A stretch of DNA of 64,000 nucleotides. It comes from Mixophyes australis. Taxonomy: Eukaryota > Chordata > Amphibia > Anura > Limnodynastidae. Shown in pieces: positions 45,220 through 56,520 of this stretch (its first letter is position 1; every line of letters starts with the position of its first letter). The position numbers and the translations under genes are program-made. Below the pieces are notes generated by a model that worked only from the letters and a program-made list of their open reading frames with translations, was not told the origin of the DNA and did no database searches. The DNA lies in assembly GCA_036250195.1 (NCBI GenBank), contig JAVHZZ010000011.1, forward strand, positions 54,622,811 to 54,686,810, in the 5' to 3' direction.

Positions 45220-46223
45220 CCACAAATGATCACCCTGTAGGAGGAGTAGACTTCTCAGTATTGGTAAATGCCACAATATTAGATGGGTCGATTATGCAAT
45301 GGGGAACCAATGGATTCTGGCGGTCCATGTCATCAAAGGAGTGGGATAAGGCATCTGCCTGCTAATTTTAAGCACCTGGACAGAATGTAAGGGTCATACG
45401 GAAGCGAGCAAAGAATGACGCCCAGCGGGCCTGCCTAGGATTCAGAAAATGGGCTTCACGAATGAAAGTCAAATTCCGATGGTCCGTGAATATGGTAACA
45501 GGGTATAAGGCGCCTTCCAGTAAGTGTAGCCACTCTTCAAGAGCTGCTTTAATAGCGAGGAGTTCTTTATCTGAAATCCCATAGTTGATCTCATTAGGGA
45601 GGAATCGTCTGGAGAAGAACCCGCATTGGAGAATGGGTACCTGATGGTGTCTTTTGGAATAACACGGCTCCAATGCCTAACTAAGAGGCGTCCACTTCTA
45701 CAAAGAAAGGACGCTGCTGGTCCGGCTGGGAGAGAACAGAAGCCGAGGAGAAGGCTTTCTATAGGGTAGCGAAGGCAGAAATAGCTTCTGGAGACCAGAT
45801 CTTAGGGTTGGCAGATCTCTTAGTTAATGCTGTGATAGGGGCGATAATGGAGGAAAAATCTTGGATGAACTGCAGATAATAATTAGCAAAACCGATGAAT
45901 CTCTGAATTGCTTTAAGGCCTGTGGTTGAGGCGAGTCCGAGATGGCCGACACCTTGGTGGGATCCATCTGTAGACCTGAACCAGATACAATAAAACCAAG
46001 GATGGACACTTGGAGAACTTCGAAGATACATTTTTCCAGTTTACAATAGAGATGATATTTGCGCAGTCTTCGAAAGACCTCCCTCACTTGTTCTTGATGA
46101 GAACTCAGGTCTTTAGAGAACACTAGAATGTCGTCCAAATAGACAACTACGGAGGTGTACAGCAGATCTTGAAATATGTCATTGACAAAAGTCTGATAGA
46201 TAGCTGGGGCAGTGCAAAGGCCG
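45220..46223 (-). pseudogene. Gypsy reverse transcriptase (C-terminal part) and RNase H
   Basis: On the minus strand from 46215: APAIYQTFVNDIFQDLLY, then YLDDILVFSKDLSSHQEQV (the YxDD catalytic motif of reverse transcriptase), CKLEKCIFEV and LGFIVSGSGLQMDPTKV. RNase H follows with NYGISDKELLAIKAALEEW and VTIFTDHRNLTFIREA (45368-45673). Frameshifts near 45690 and 45830 break it. The fingers and start of the palm are absent because the LTR joins directly. The rest of pol continues at 19160 beyond the retrovirus. Confidence 0.9.
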
Positions 46224-46581
46224 TGTCATGGAATTGCAGAGATGGCCGCTAACCGGTATTAGCGCAACTGAACAGGGAGGCACGGAGTCTAACGTACCCC
46301 TGGTATTCACCAGGTACCCCCGCAAGGAGGTTTGGGCTTAGCTGCAGAGGGTACGCAGGTCGCGGTTCTCCAAGACAGTCACCGGTGTAGCGACAGTAGT
46401 AGACAGGCGTAGTCAGGCAATCCAGGTCAGAGCCAACCGAGTGGTGCAGTACAGAGGGAGGATCCAGAGAGAAGTCAAGCCAAATAGTCAAGCCAGCCGG
46501 GCATTGCCCATTGCTAGGCAACCAGACGCGCTATTGAGAAATACAGGCGGCCATTCCGGATATCGCAGGCGGCGCCTGACA
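46224..46581 (-). repeat. Gypsy 5' LTR, internally deleted
   Basis: It has the same ends as 17195-17883 (TGTCA...TGACA) but is only 358 bp, missing the middle. It abuts pol without a primer-binding site or gag and is flanked outside by CATAG. Confidence 0.8.
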
Positions 46582-48100
46582 CATAGCAGGCGGCATCCAA
46601 AAGTAAACATTTAAAAAACAGAAATAGGTACAGGTGGCAGACAGCATAATCATTAATGATGATGATGACGATTGATCTAGCAGGATCAAAACACAAGAAG
46701 ATTAGGATAATATAGAAATATAGAGCATGAACACCAGGGTTGCAAATGCTATAACCAGCAATGAGTGACACTGAAAGCCTAATAAACCCACCAGGATCAA
46801 TCCCAAACAGTTCATCCAGCTTTGACAATGCTAATGAATGTCAAAGTCAGCTGGTGTCAAGGAAACCAAGTACGCAATATAAACACGGTGTGATGCATTG
46901 TGTTAGGACCACGGTTATTGATAAGCCTTTAGAACGGAGCTAGTAGAGGTCTTCCCCTTTAGCAGCCGCCTTTCCTATAGAACATTATATGTTTGCTGGT
47001 AGTCATGCCCCAGATGCCTCCAGGACTTATCTCTATGGTAGTAAAGGCTTATCAGATAAACTGCAGCACTGGGTAGAGAATCTGGAAGACTGGAGGTGGG
47101 AAACTCTAGACAAGTCTAGGTCACGGGTGCGTAGCAACAGACAGGGCAGAGGTCGGGGCTGGAAGAAAACAAGCAGGTCCAGAATCTTAGCAAAGGTCGG
47201 TGTCACAAGAAAAATGGTGAAGTCGAATATTCAGGCAAAAGGTCGGAGCTAAATGCAATCAGGAAAGGTCCAAAAATTCAGGCAGGGTCACAACAGGAGA
47301 TCATTCAAAAGGTCAGAAGACAGAGAGGTCAGCAACTACACAGGTAGAGAACGCTATAACCGGCAGGCAGGCTAAGCACTCCCTTCCTTAAATACATGGA
47401 AGGGCCAATCACAGAGTAGGAAGCCAAGCAGGGGGAAGTTCTCCTGCAGGAACGCGGCGATTCAGGAGCAGAGCGTCCTAGAAAAAGTTTGGTGAAACCG
47501 GAAGTGACATCCCAGATATCATGGAGACGGCCGAAACGCGAACAGATGGGCACAGCCAATCGCGGTGGCGGCTAAGGACACCACTGCGGCTCGTAACACA
47601 TTGTAACTCCTGAGTCTAGCACTGTTTCTGTCCTAGTTTATGTCCACAATCCTGCATACTCCAAGTACATTTCAAGGTGCATATACACTTTTCACTTTTT
47701 GGAACCGTAACATCCCACTAACGCAGAGTATCATCCACATTTGGCAGCAGCATGCTCCCCTCTCTCTGTTCTGTCAAATATAACTAGCAGTGAATTGGTG
47801 GTGCTCTTCTCTCATGAAGCCAGTTCCTCTCTTGCTTCACCTGAATCTGGTCCAGTCCAAAGATAAATAACCATGCTCCACATGGTTATTTATGTATATC
47901 CCTTAAAGCAGCCCCGCAGTTCTGGGTTGCTGGGAAATGTAGAATATACTGCAACAAGCATATTATTGATTTTGTAGTTGATTTGTAAGGTACCATAATG
48001 CTCCACAGCACTGGATATTGGGGAAAACTGGACATACAAGGTGGAAAAAATAAATGCAGACAAGATAACAAAGGGGCCTGCTGATACTCTTATCAATCTA
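46582..48100. other. LTR-like and unassigned sequence
   Basis: The minus strand starting at 47598 reads TGTTACGAGCCGCAGTGGTG and continues GC-rich with ATATCTGGGATGTCACTTCC, resembling the start of a gypsy LTR that runs to about 46990. Repeated CAGGCAGGGTCA and AGGTC motifs fill 47100-47340. The inner border and a partner LTR are not found. The remainder shows no gene. Confidence 0.45.
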
Positions 48101-50190
48101 GCGGAAAAGGTTAAAGCTGGGACAAGATGAGCAGTTGTGAGTCAGGGTGGAAATTGGAATAATTATGAGGGTATACTAGTGTGAATAGTAAGGGTGGGGG
48201 TAGGTTAAGCCTTAATAAAGAGAGCATTTAAAGATTTGAAAGGTGAACAATCTGATCAGGTGTGGTAGGGAATTCCACAAATGGATAGCGGCACGAAAGA
48301 AGACAGGAGTGAAATCAGAAACAAGGTGATTCTCAGGTCAGTGATAAATTTAGAGGGCATGAGAGAGAGTGTTTTGAGATGAGATTCATGTCTTGCAAAG
48401 GCTTTGTAGATAAGTATGAGTAATTTGAATTTTTGGGAGTGAATAGGGTCAAGGCTGCAGATGGTTGTTGATATGATGAGATGAGTGCAGAGAGTTCATC
48501 TACTGTTATGAGGCTGAATGAACTGAGGATGGATTGGGGTCATGTAAGAGAAGGCTGGTGGGGTGTATCTGGTATGAGTCAAATTTTGTTAATGTTGTCT
48601 TTGTAGGTGGTAAAATCATGAACTGTAAAAACAAAAACTAAAAGGGGTATAGCACATGTGAGCAGAGAACTGAGTTTAAGCAACCAAAGATGCAATCAGG
48701 ATTAAAAAACTGGATGGCTATTAGACATAGACGAAGGTTTGCAGTTGCTTTGGAATGAGATTTGCTCCAGTGGTACTTGGCAGTGTGGGAGCACATTTGC
48801 AGTGGTGGTGGGTATGTTTGGTGTGACATCAGGGGCATAACTATTGTCTCTCCTGATACCCTCACTATGCTTTCAAGCAGAAAGGAGGCCTCTTCTGATA
48901 CTATACCAGTCTGCACATGTCGCATTCATTCACTGAAATGCTAATGCTTAGAAAAGGCCCCCACTCTGTTCTATGAAGAGAAGGGAAGAACAGCATTGCC
49001 AGGTCCCTATGCAAATTTTGCTATGGGGCCATACAATGCACTGTTTCTATTCTGTGTTCCTTGGTTGAGGTTTGGATCATCAGAGACTTCATGTGGTGCT
49101 CAGAGCTACTCACTGCTGAAGTGAGTGTGTTGTTGTAGAAAGAGTCAGCCAGATCAGGGCTGTAGAGGATGTTTATAGGGGAGAGGAGCAATTTTAGTGA
49201 AGATGAAAAGTAGGTAAGGTGAGGCTGAAACAAAAAAGGGAAGTTGTCGTCAGAGAGTAGGAAGACCACATTGGAGAAATTAAATTGTAATGTCCATCAC
49301 AGTCAATGGGAGATAAAGTCCACTGCGAGAGTCCAAAGGAGGAAATAAGTAGTAAGTTTTGTGTCAGCACAGGCATTAGGTTAATATTTAAATCACCTAG
49401 TATGAGTACAGGTAGGTCAAATAATAAAATATAAGCAAAATCAAGGTGTAGCGGAAAGAATAGATGGATCTTGTGGACTTCAAAGAGAGTTCCGGGGGTA
49501 TGACCCAGAAGGTGTAGCATGGAGAAAGTAGGATGCCTATTGCGCCACTTTGTCTGTCATCAGGCCTCGGAGTGTGGCTGAGGAAGAGTTCTCACTGGGT
49601 ATATAGTGTCAAAAGGAGGTAAGCCAGGTTTCTGGAATGACTAGGATGTTGAGGAATTTTTAAATATATATTTATGGCATACTTGCCAACTCTCCCGGAA
49701 TGTCCGGGAGACTCCCGCATTTTGGGGGAGTCTCCCGGACTCCCGGAGGAGTATGGCAAAATCCCGCATTTACAGAAATAGGGCCACAATACCGCGATTC
49801 TCCGGGAATCGCGGCATTTGGCCCCGCCCCTGACTGTAAAATGACGCGTTTGCGTCATTGCGTCACGGGGGGCGGGTCCAAAATGACGCGATTTTGGAGC
49901 CCCGCCCCCCGCACGCCCACCTCCTCCACTGAATCTCCCGGAAAGCAATGGGAGAAAGTCGGCAAGTATGATTTATGGATCATGGATGGATACAAGTTTG
50001 TGACAAATAGATCTTGCATGCCAGAGTGAATAGGAAAAGAGGAAGGAGGGCAGTGGAGAGTTAAGGATAAGTTTGAAGGGATTCAAAGTACCAGGTGGAT
50101 GAAATGGTTTATTGTGGAAAGAGGAGCATGAGCGCAGGGCTGGGTGAAATGTTTCCAGCACTCATAAAAAGGAATATTGTGAGTGAGAGG
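48101..50190 (-). mobile_element. LINE fragment with endonuclease remnant, interrupted by a MITE
   Basis: The minus frame 49194-49520 reads DLPVLILGDLNINLMP, then SFGLSQWTLSPIDCDGHYNL. GDLNIN and the following pattern are typical of the apurinic endonuclease domain of L2/CR1-type LINEs. A downstream frame (49021-49269) reads ILYSPDLADSFYNNTLTSA, consistent with the linker. The catalytic C-terminal histidine region is altered and frames shift repeatedly, so it is dead. Sequence to about 50190 appears to continue the same LINE across the MITE at 49678-49970. Confidence 0.65.
49678..49970. mobile_element. 293-bp hAT MITE with perfect 8-bp duplication
   Basis: It begins CATACTTGCCAACTCTCCCG and ends GTCGGCAAGTATG, flanked by ATTTATGG (49670-49677, 49971-49978). 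GC-rich interior palindromes such as CCGGAATGTCCGGGAGACTC are present. I recall it as an abundant frog repeat. It lies inside the LINE. Confidence 0.92.
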
Positions 50191-50199
50191 ACATGCAAG

Positions 50200-50685
50200 T
50201 GTTAGGGTTCTGTACAAAACCAATTCCTTAATTACAGCCATGGAGCCAGACACGTGATGTAAACGTTTTAAACTGTTTATTGCAGAAAAATATAGTCCAG
50301 GGTAGGCAAAATAAACAGTATACAGTTCAGGCTGAATGGAACAATGGATTTCCAGATCTTACAATCAGGTAAATAATAATGAAATGCAGCAAAACTTAAT
50401 TGAAACCAGGAAGAGAGACACATGCAGGTAATCCAGGAACAGACACATGAGCAGGCTAGGAAGTTCGATGACCAGCAAAGGGTTTCAGGAAAAGACAGGC
50501 ATATATAGGCCACAGACAGGTGTGGATAATTAACTAGCAGTGCGTGTTACCCCTGATAGAGGAACGGCCAGACAGCAGCTCCTCTGGAGAATCACAGATA
50601 CTGCAGGGTAATGTGCACACAGGGTAACAAGGCAAATCATAACACAAGGTAAAATGCACACAAAGAAACAAGGCAGATCATAACA
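50200..50685. mobile_element. Solo LTR with 5-bp duplication
   Basis: It is bounded by TGTTAGGGTTCTG and GATCATAACA, 486 bp, with GCAAG on both sides (50195-50199, 50686-50690). A near repeat of CACACAGGGTAACAAGGCAA, ATCATAACA lies just inside the right end. It is probably Ty3/gypsy, and the internal region has been lost. Confidence 0.8.
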
Positions 50686-50690
50686 GCAAG

Positions 50691-51786
50691 GATGATTGAT
50701 TGTTTCTGCTTGTGTAAGCTGATAAGTGAGGTGGGTACAGAAACCAAAACAGTTAATGGGTGCAAACAATTGAGGAGGGAAATATTGAAGAGGAAATAAT
50801 GATTGGGGATAAATAGTGAAGCATGGTGAAACTAAATAGGAGAAAGAGATAAGGTAAACTAAGTAGATACATGATGAAGTAATGCGAGATATGTGAATGA
50901 ATATGGATTGGTCAAGTTCTGCAGAGCAGTGGAGGAGGCAGTAACTGGCTAGGTAATGGAGTTTGGACACGTGGTATGGGTCGATGTTTTTATTAAGAAA
51001 TTGCCACGTGGTATGTGTCACTCATGGTTGGGCTCTTTGGGTCCAACAGCCAAACAGAGATGACAGCAGTAATGATAGTAGAGCTCAGTAGGTTCAACAG
51101 CTGAACACAGATGGTAGTTCAGTAGATCCTTCAAACAGTCTTGTTATTGGTGTGATAACACTCTTCGGAGCTACTGTGTCATTTACCAAAAGTTTCCACT
51201 ATTTTTAATTTTTGAATGCTTTATATTTGTTACAACAAAATGATGTGGGAGGTAGGACATAGAGCTGAACTAATATACAGCTATCTCTACCTACCATCTG
51301 TATGCCTGTCCTCATAGGTGCTTAGCTCCTCAGGAACTTTGAACAGTCCAGTGCAATGCTTACAGAACAGCAGATGTTACATATAAATTGAAAAATTTGA
51401 CTGTTCGATGTTCTAAAATTAAATATGTTCCCCATCACCAAATGGTAGCTCATCCAGTATGCTAAATGGCATATATGAGCAGCTCTGTCTCCGCTCTGAC
51501 AGCCCCTGTTCCTTTTCTGGCATTTAAGAATTGCAGGAAGGGCCAATATAGCAGAAACTAAATGTATGATTTATCAACATAAAAATGAAATGGGTGGAAT
51601 TAAGTGTCAAGTCTCCCTCCTCTACATCAGCACTGCTGGTACTTCTTCTTGGGATAGCTAACAAAAAGTATGCTGTATGCTTGAGGTGAAAAAATGTACT
51701 GTTTAGCATATTAGGTGCTCTATTATGCAACCTCCTGTTTTGAAAAAGTTTGTATTATAAAACAGTAATCAGTAAAACTCATATTA
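50691..51786. other. Unassigned sequence
   Basis: Short frames only. The first part (to about 51130) has the purine-rich look of the LINE 5' region on the minus strand, but I cannot identify a domain. Confidence 0.4.
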
Positions 51787-52289
51787 CAAAACAGTAGAGA
51801 TGAGCGGGCTCGGATATCTGAAATCCGAGCCCACCTGAACCTTGCCGATCCGAGCCAGATCCGAGACAGATTCCCGCCAATTGCAAAACTGAAACTGAGG
51901 CTCTGAGTCATAATCCTGCTGTCAGATCTCGCGATACTCGGATCCTATAAATTCCCCCGCTAGTCGCCGCCATCTTCACTCGGGCATTGATCAGGGTAGA
52001 GGGAGGTTGTGTTAGGTGGTCCTCTGTCCTGCTATTAATCTCGTGCTGTGTTGTGCTGTGCTGTGCTGTGCTGTGTTCTGCTCAGTCCAGTGGTGCTGTG
52101 TCCTGTGCTCTGTCCTTCTGAGTTCAGTGGTGCTGCTGGGTCCTGTGCTGTGTCCTGTTCAGTCCAGTGGTGCTGTGTCCTGTGCTCTGTCCTTCTAAGG
52201 GCATTGTTATTCCCCCATTATTCCCAAATTATAAAAAATTTCCAAAAAAGTAATTATAAAAAAAATAAAAAATAAAAAAATATCCCAAA

Positions 52290-52985
52290 ACAATCCTGCA
52301 CTGTAAGTCCATTGGTACTGCTATATTACAAAGTTCACTGATTCTGCAGTATAAGACTAGTGGTACTGATATATTACAAAGTTCACTGATTCAGCAGTAT
52401 AAGTCCAGTGGTACTGCTATATTACAAAGTTCACTGATTCAGCAGTATAAGACTAGTGGTACTGATATATTACAAAGTTCACTGATTCAGCAGTATAAGT
52501 CCAGTGGTACTGCTATTACAAAGTTCACTGATTCAGCAGTATAAATCAAGTGGTACTGCTGTATTACAAAGTTCACTGATTCAGCAGTATAAGTCCAGTG
52601 GTACTGCTATATTACAAAGTTCACTGATTCAGCAGTATAAGTCCAGTGGTACTGCTATATTACAAAGTTCACTGATTCAGCAGTATAAGTCCAGTGGTAC
52701 TGATATATTACAAAGTTTACTGATTCAGCAGTATAAGTCCAGTGGTACTGCTATTACAAAGTTCACTGATTCAGCAGTATAAGTCCAGTGGTACTGCTAT
52801 ATTACAAAGTTCACTGATTCAGCAGTATAAGTCCAGTGGTACTGCTATTACAAAGTTCACTGATTCAGCAGTATAAGTCCAGTGGTACTGATATATCACA
52901 AAGTTCACTGATTCAGCAGTACAAGTCCAGTGGTACTGCTATTACAAAGTTCACTGATTCAGCAGTATAAGTCCAGTGGTACTCT
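52290..52985. repeat. 48-bp (45-bp variant) tandem array, about 14 units
   Basis: The unit is TATTACAAAGTTCACTGATT, CAGCAGTATAAGTCCAGTGGTACTGCTA. Some units lack TAT (45 bp). It is the reverse complement of the array at 8800-9622. Confidence 0.95.
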
Positions 52986-53055
52986 CCTGTGCCGCATTTA
53001 ATTTTTAAAGGCTTTGCCGATTGTGTGTGGCTTAGGGGTACGCTCTCTTGTACTA

Positions 53056-53475
53056 CATATAATGGAAAACAAAAATTTGGAGGATAAAGTAACGAAAGAT
53101 CAAGACCCACTTCCTCCTAATGCTGAAGCTGATGCCACTAGTCATGACATAGACGATGAAATGCCATCAACATCGTCTGGCAAGCCCGATGCCCAATCTC
53201 CTAGTACAGGGCATGTAAAATCCAAAAAGCCCAAGTTCTCAAAAAGTAGCAAAAAGAGAAACTTAAAATCATCTGAGGAGAAACGTAAAGTTGGCAATAT
53301 TCCATTTACGACACGTAGTGGCAAGAAACGGCTAAGGTCCTGGCCCGTGTTCATGACTCCAGCTTCACCCAAGGATCTAAGCCCTCCTCCTCCCCCCCCT
53401 ACAAAAAATTTAAGAGAGTTATGCTGTCAGCAACAACAACAAAACAGCAAAGAACTCTGCCTTCTAAACAGATGA
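53056..53475 (+). pseudogene. hAT element N-terminal frame, first part
   Basis: It begins MENKNLEDKVTKDQDPLPPN (53062 region), is Ser-rich and acidic, then basic (KKPKFSKSSKKRNLKSSEEK) and has a proline run before CCQQQQQ. A plus-one frame change near 53440 leads into the following frame. The matching frame in hAT A is 8311-8760 on the minus strand. The function is unknown; by position it is the N-terminus of the transposase or a separate accessory protein. Confidence 0.55.
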
Positions 53476-53771
53476 CATCACAAATCCCCAAGGCGAGTCC
53501 AAGGGTGTTGGTGGTTGTGAAGCCTGACCTTCCCATCACTGTACGGGAAGAGGTGACTCCATCCAGCATTTGCAGCACACCCTCTGGATATGCTGGAAGG
53601 ATCACCCACAGTCCAGTTACAGATTTGGCTAATGAAGGTGTGAATGTTGTACACCGGGAGGAGGATATTGATGTAGCTGGCGCTGAGGAGGATGTTGATG
53701 ATTATGATGCAGACAGATACCAAATTGTCTTTCTCAATTTCTATTTATATTCTAGATTATATAACGGTTGA
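53472..53771 (+). pseudogene. hAT element N-terminal frame, second part
   Basis: The frame reads IPKASPRVLVVVKPDLPITV, then EEVTPSSICSTPSGYAG and an acidic EEDIDVAGAEEDVDDYDAD tail. It ends at a stop before the G run. It is shared with hAT A at 7777-8068. Confidence 0.55.
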
Positions 53772-54071
53772 ATAGTTTTCTATTTTACTCCTAGTGGAGA
53801 GGGGATCTGATGCAGACAGATACCAAACTGCCTTTGTCCATTTCTTTGTATATTTGAATTTCTAGTTCTACAGTCTATGCAGGCTGCTTTTTTTATATTC
53901 AACTACAAGTGTAGGGCGGGGGGGGGGGGGGGGGGGGCATAGATAGCCACAAAAGTAACGTGGTCCATTTAATTTCACTTTCTAGCTCCACAGTCTGTGC
54001 AGCCTGCTTTTTTTTATCTTCAAAGTATTTACAAGCCTTGCTATCTAAATTAACTAGAGGTAGTGACGTGC

Positions 54072-54689
54072 TAGAACTCCACCCTCTATATGCTGCAGAG
54101 GATGGAGGAGCATCAAAAGGCCATTCAAGCCTACACAGCCACCTACGACATAGGAAAAGGAGTGGGGATGCGCCTGAGTCAAGCGCACTGGAGAATGATT
54201 TCCGTGTTGTGCAAGGTTCTGCAGCCATTTGAACTTGCCACACGAGAAGTCAGTTCCGACACTGCCAGCTTGAGTCAGGTGATTCCCCTGATCAGGCTTT
54301 TGCAGAAGCAGCTGGAGAAAGTGAGGGAGGAGCTGGTACACCATTGCGATTCCACCAAGCATGTAGCTCTTGTGGATGAAGCCCTTCACACGCTTTGCCA
54401 GGATCCGAGGGTGGTCAGTCTTTTAAAGTCAGAGGAATACATTCTGCCCACCGTTCTCGATCCTCGGTTTAAAGCGTATGTTGTGTCTCTGTTTCCGGCG
54501 GACACAAGTCTACAGCGGTGCAAAGAGCTGCTGGTCAGGAGATTGTCCTCTGAAGAGGACCATGACATGCCACCAGCTCCACCTTCATTTTCATCACTGT
54601 TTGTGCAGTTCCAAAAAAGAGGAACTGCCATTTCTATTGCTACCTTCTTTCTTTCTGTATTTCCTGTGTCCTGTGGTCTGTTCTGCTAA
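54072..54689 (+). pseudogene. hAT transposase core, truncated
   Basis: The frame begins NSTLYMLQRMEEHQKAIQAY, the WNSTY.ML.R-type motif of hAT RNase-H-like domains. It continues LCKVLQPFELATREVSSD, IPLIRLLQKQLEK and ILPTVLDPRFKAYVVSLF (the LDPRFK motif). It stops at 54689 after an unrelated-looking tail, so the C-terminal dimerisation (hATC) segment is missing. An in-frame stop lies just before the first motif, and the upstream BED finger is not seen. The native enzyme cuts and joins the element ends; this copy cannot. Confidence 0.88.
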
Positions 54690-55308
54690 GGGCATTGTTA
54701 TTTCCAAGTTATCCAAAAGTTAAAAAAAATAAAATTTATTTTTATTAAAAAACTTATAAAAAATTAATAAATACAAAAATTTCCAAAATTAATTGGAAAA
54801 AAATATTACAAAATTTTAAAAAATCTAGCTTGTACTGCTATTTAAAAGTCTAACTACGATCATTCACTGTTGCTGTACCCAAAAATAATAGGTACTGCTA
54901 TTATAGTGGGGTTTTTTTTTATATTGTGGCCCCGGTATCAAATTGTGTACCGGGACCACTGCACTATGCAGTCCAGAAAGCTACCTCGGTGAAATGTTTT
55001 GGACTAAAAACAATATTGTGAGGTGTGAGGTGTTCAGAATAGACTGGGAATTAGTGGAAATGATTGCTAATGAATGTTATTGAGGTTAATAATAGCGTAG
55101 GAGTGAAAATAAACCCAAAAAAACTTGATTTTAACACTTTTTATGTTTTTTTCAAAATAAATCCGAATCCAAAACCTTAAATCCGAACCAAAACCTTTCG
55201 TCGGGTGTTTTGCGAAACAAATCCGAACCCAAAACCTCAAGCAAATCTGAATCCAAAACACAAAACACGAGACACCAAAAGTGGCCGGTGCACATCCCTA
55301 CAAAACAG

Positions 55309-55889
55309 TAATCTTTTCAATAAGTAAATAAAACCCCATGCCCATTTTACACAAAATGGATTCATATCTATAGGCACTACAATATATAAGCACACAAAAC
55401 CAAAACAAACTATATGTCCAGATAACAAGGCACCCAAATGGTGCTAAGCTACCAAAAGTCCTCAAATAAATATAAAGGGCCTGAGTCATTAAGGCATGCA
55501 TACTGAGTGCGTTTGTTGTAAACCGTAAGTAAATCATGTCTCCGTACTCCAGAAGTCAACAAGGAATGGATCTAAAGATAAGTGTGGTGTTGACTACGGG
55601 ACAGGTGTAGTTTTACTGTAGTTTTAGAACGGACAGAAAAAAAAATATTAAGCCATTAATGTTACCTGTCAATAATATAATCATTTATGAAAAATGGAAA
55701 AACATTTATTAGGCGGTCCTTAATGTCTACTGTACATAACAGACAATTTTACAGTTGCACCTGATTGCAGACACATGTGCTAGCATGCATATAATACTGA
55801 CATCACTAGGATTCACGACTTAAGCTACACACTACAAGTTTTTCACCCGATTATCTGTCATGTCTGATGGGAGATTCCTATCAGTGAGT
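55309..55889. other. Unassigned, with a GGGCCTGAGTCATTAAGG terminus at 55479
   Basis: GGGCCTGAGTCATTAAGGCA followed by TGCATACTGAGTGCGTTTGT resembles the start of a TIR element of the GGGCCTGATTCAT group. A possible partner end (TTATTGAATCAGGCC) is at about 57587-57601. No gene is seen. Confidence 0.4.
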
Positions 55890-56520
55890 GTTAACGCAGA
55901 GCTTCCCAAGACGCAGAGTCTAAAAAACACCCCAGTCTTCACCAAGAACTTCCACAAGGCGGGATGGAGTTTGCTGCTGGAGGTTCGTAGGTCACGGCCT
56001 GTAGGTTAGCCCACTAACGTGATAGGTGATAGACGGTAGATAAGAGATCTGGCAGTATAAGGGAGATTCTGTACTGGTAGTGTAGTACAGCATGGCAGGG
56101 CAGGATTGGGTAGTTGAAGTAGCACAGCACACTCAGAAGAATCCAAGCCGCATACAGTGGAACACAGGGTGGGATACACTGACGAGAGGAAAGTCGCGGG
56201 ATCGAATATACTGGTGTTCAGACAGTGGAGTGGTCAAAAAGGATAGCCGGGTTTGATACACAGGAGCACAGGCAGCAGCGTAGTCAATATGGATAGCCGG
56301 GTCGGATACACAGGTACACAGGCAGCAGAGAATCCAGAAGCAGTGGTCTAACAAGCCAAAGGTCATACACAGGGAAATACCAGAAAGCAGCACAGGATAC
56401 ACAGGGAGAGCCAGATGCCAAGTGGTATCTTATTGCTCTGACACAGGCAGTGTGTCAGAGAGTGCTAGATAACTCCAACATTATCATGCCAATCACATGA
56501 TAAACGACTGTTAGGTCTGA
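55890..56520. repeat. LTR-like region with short internal repeats
   Basis: CAGGATACACAGG-, GATAGCCGGGT- and CACAGGCAGCAG-type motifs recur at 30-60-bp intervals between 56140 and 56420, a style seen in frog gypsy LTRs. Ends are not clear, so this is only a suggestion. Confidence 0.35.

Larger units (their letters stand above)
17195..46581 (-). mobile_element. Ty3/gypsy element (chromodomain class), split by an endogenous retrovirus
   Basis: LTRs at 17195-17883 and 46224-46581 share TGTCA...TGACA ends and internal blocks such as CCCGCAAGGAGGT and CGCAGGTCGCGGT. The pair is flanked by the 5-bp duplication CATAG (17190-17194, 46582-46586). On the minus strand the order is LTR, reverse transcriptase, RNase H, (26-kb insertion), integrase, chromodomain, LTR. 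Gag, protease and the start of reverse transcriptase are missing: the right LTR abuts the polymerase directly. The gypsy sequence itself is only about 3.3 kb. The reading frame across the inserted retrovirus joins sensibly (phrase FVEPHLQLKILRWAH), which confirms the split. Confidence 0.9.
51795..55300 (+). mobile_element. hAT element B with partial transposase
   Basis: It starts TAGAGATGAGCGGGCTCGG and ends GGTGCACATCCCTA, flanked by the perfect 8-bp duplication CAAAACAG (51787-51794, 55301-55308). Contents in order: palindrome-rich terminus, CCAGTGGTGCTGTGTCCTGT repeats (52080-52200), a 48-bp array, the N-terminal frame, an acidic frame, a G run at 53917-53937, the transposase core and the right terminus. 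It is the sister of 6212-10125. The transposase end is missing, so it is probably inactive. Confidence 0.92.
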
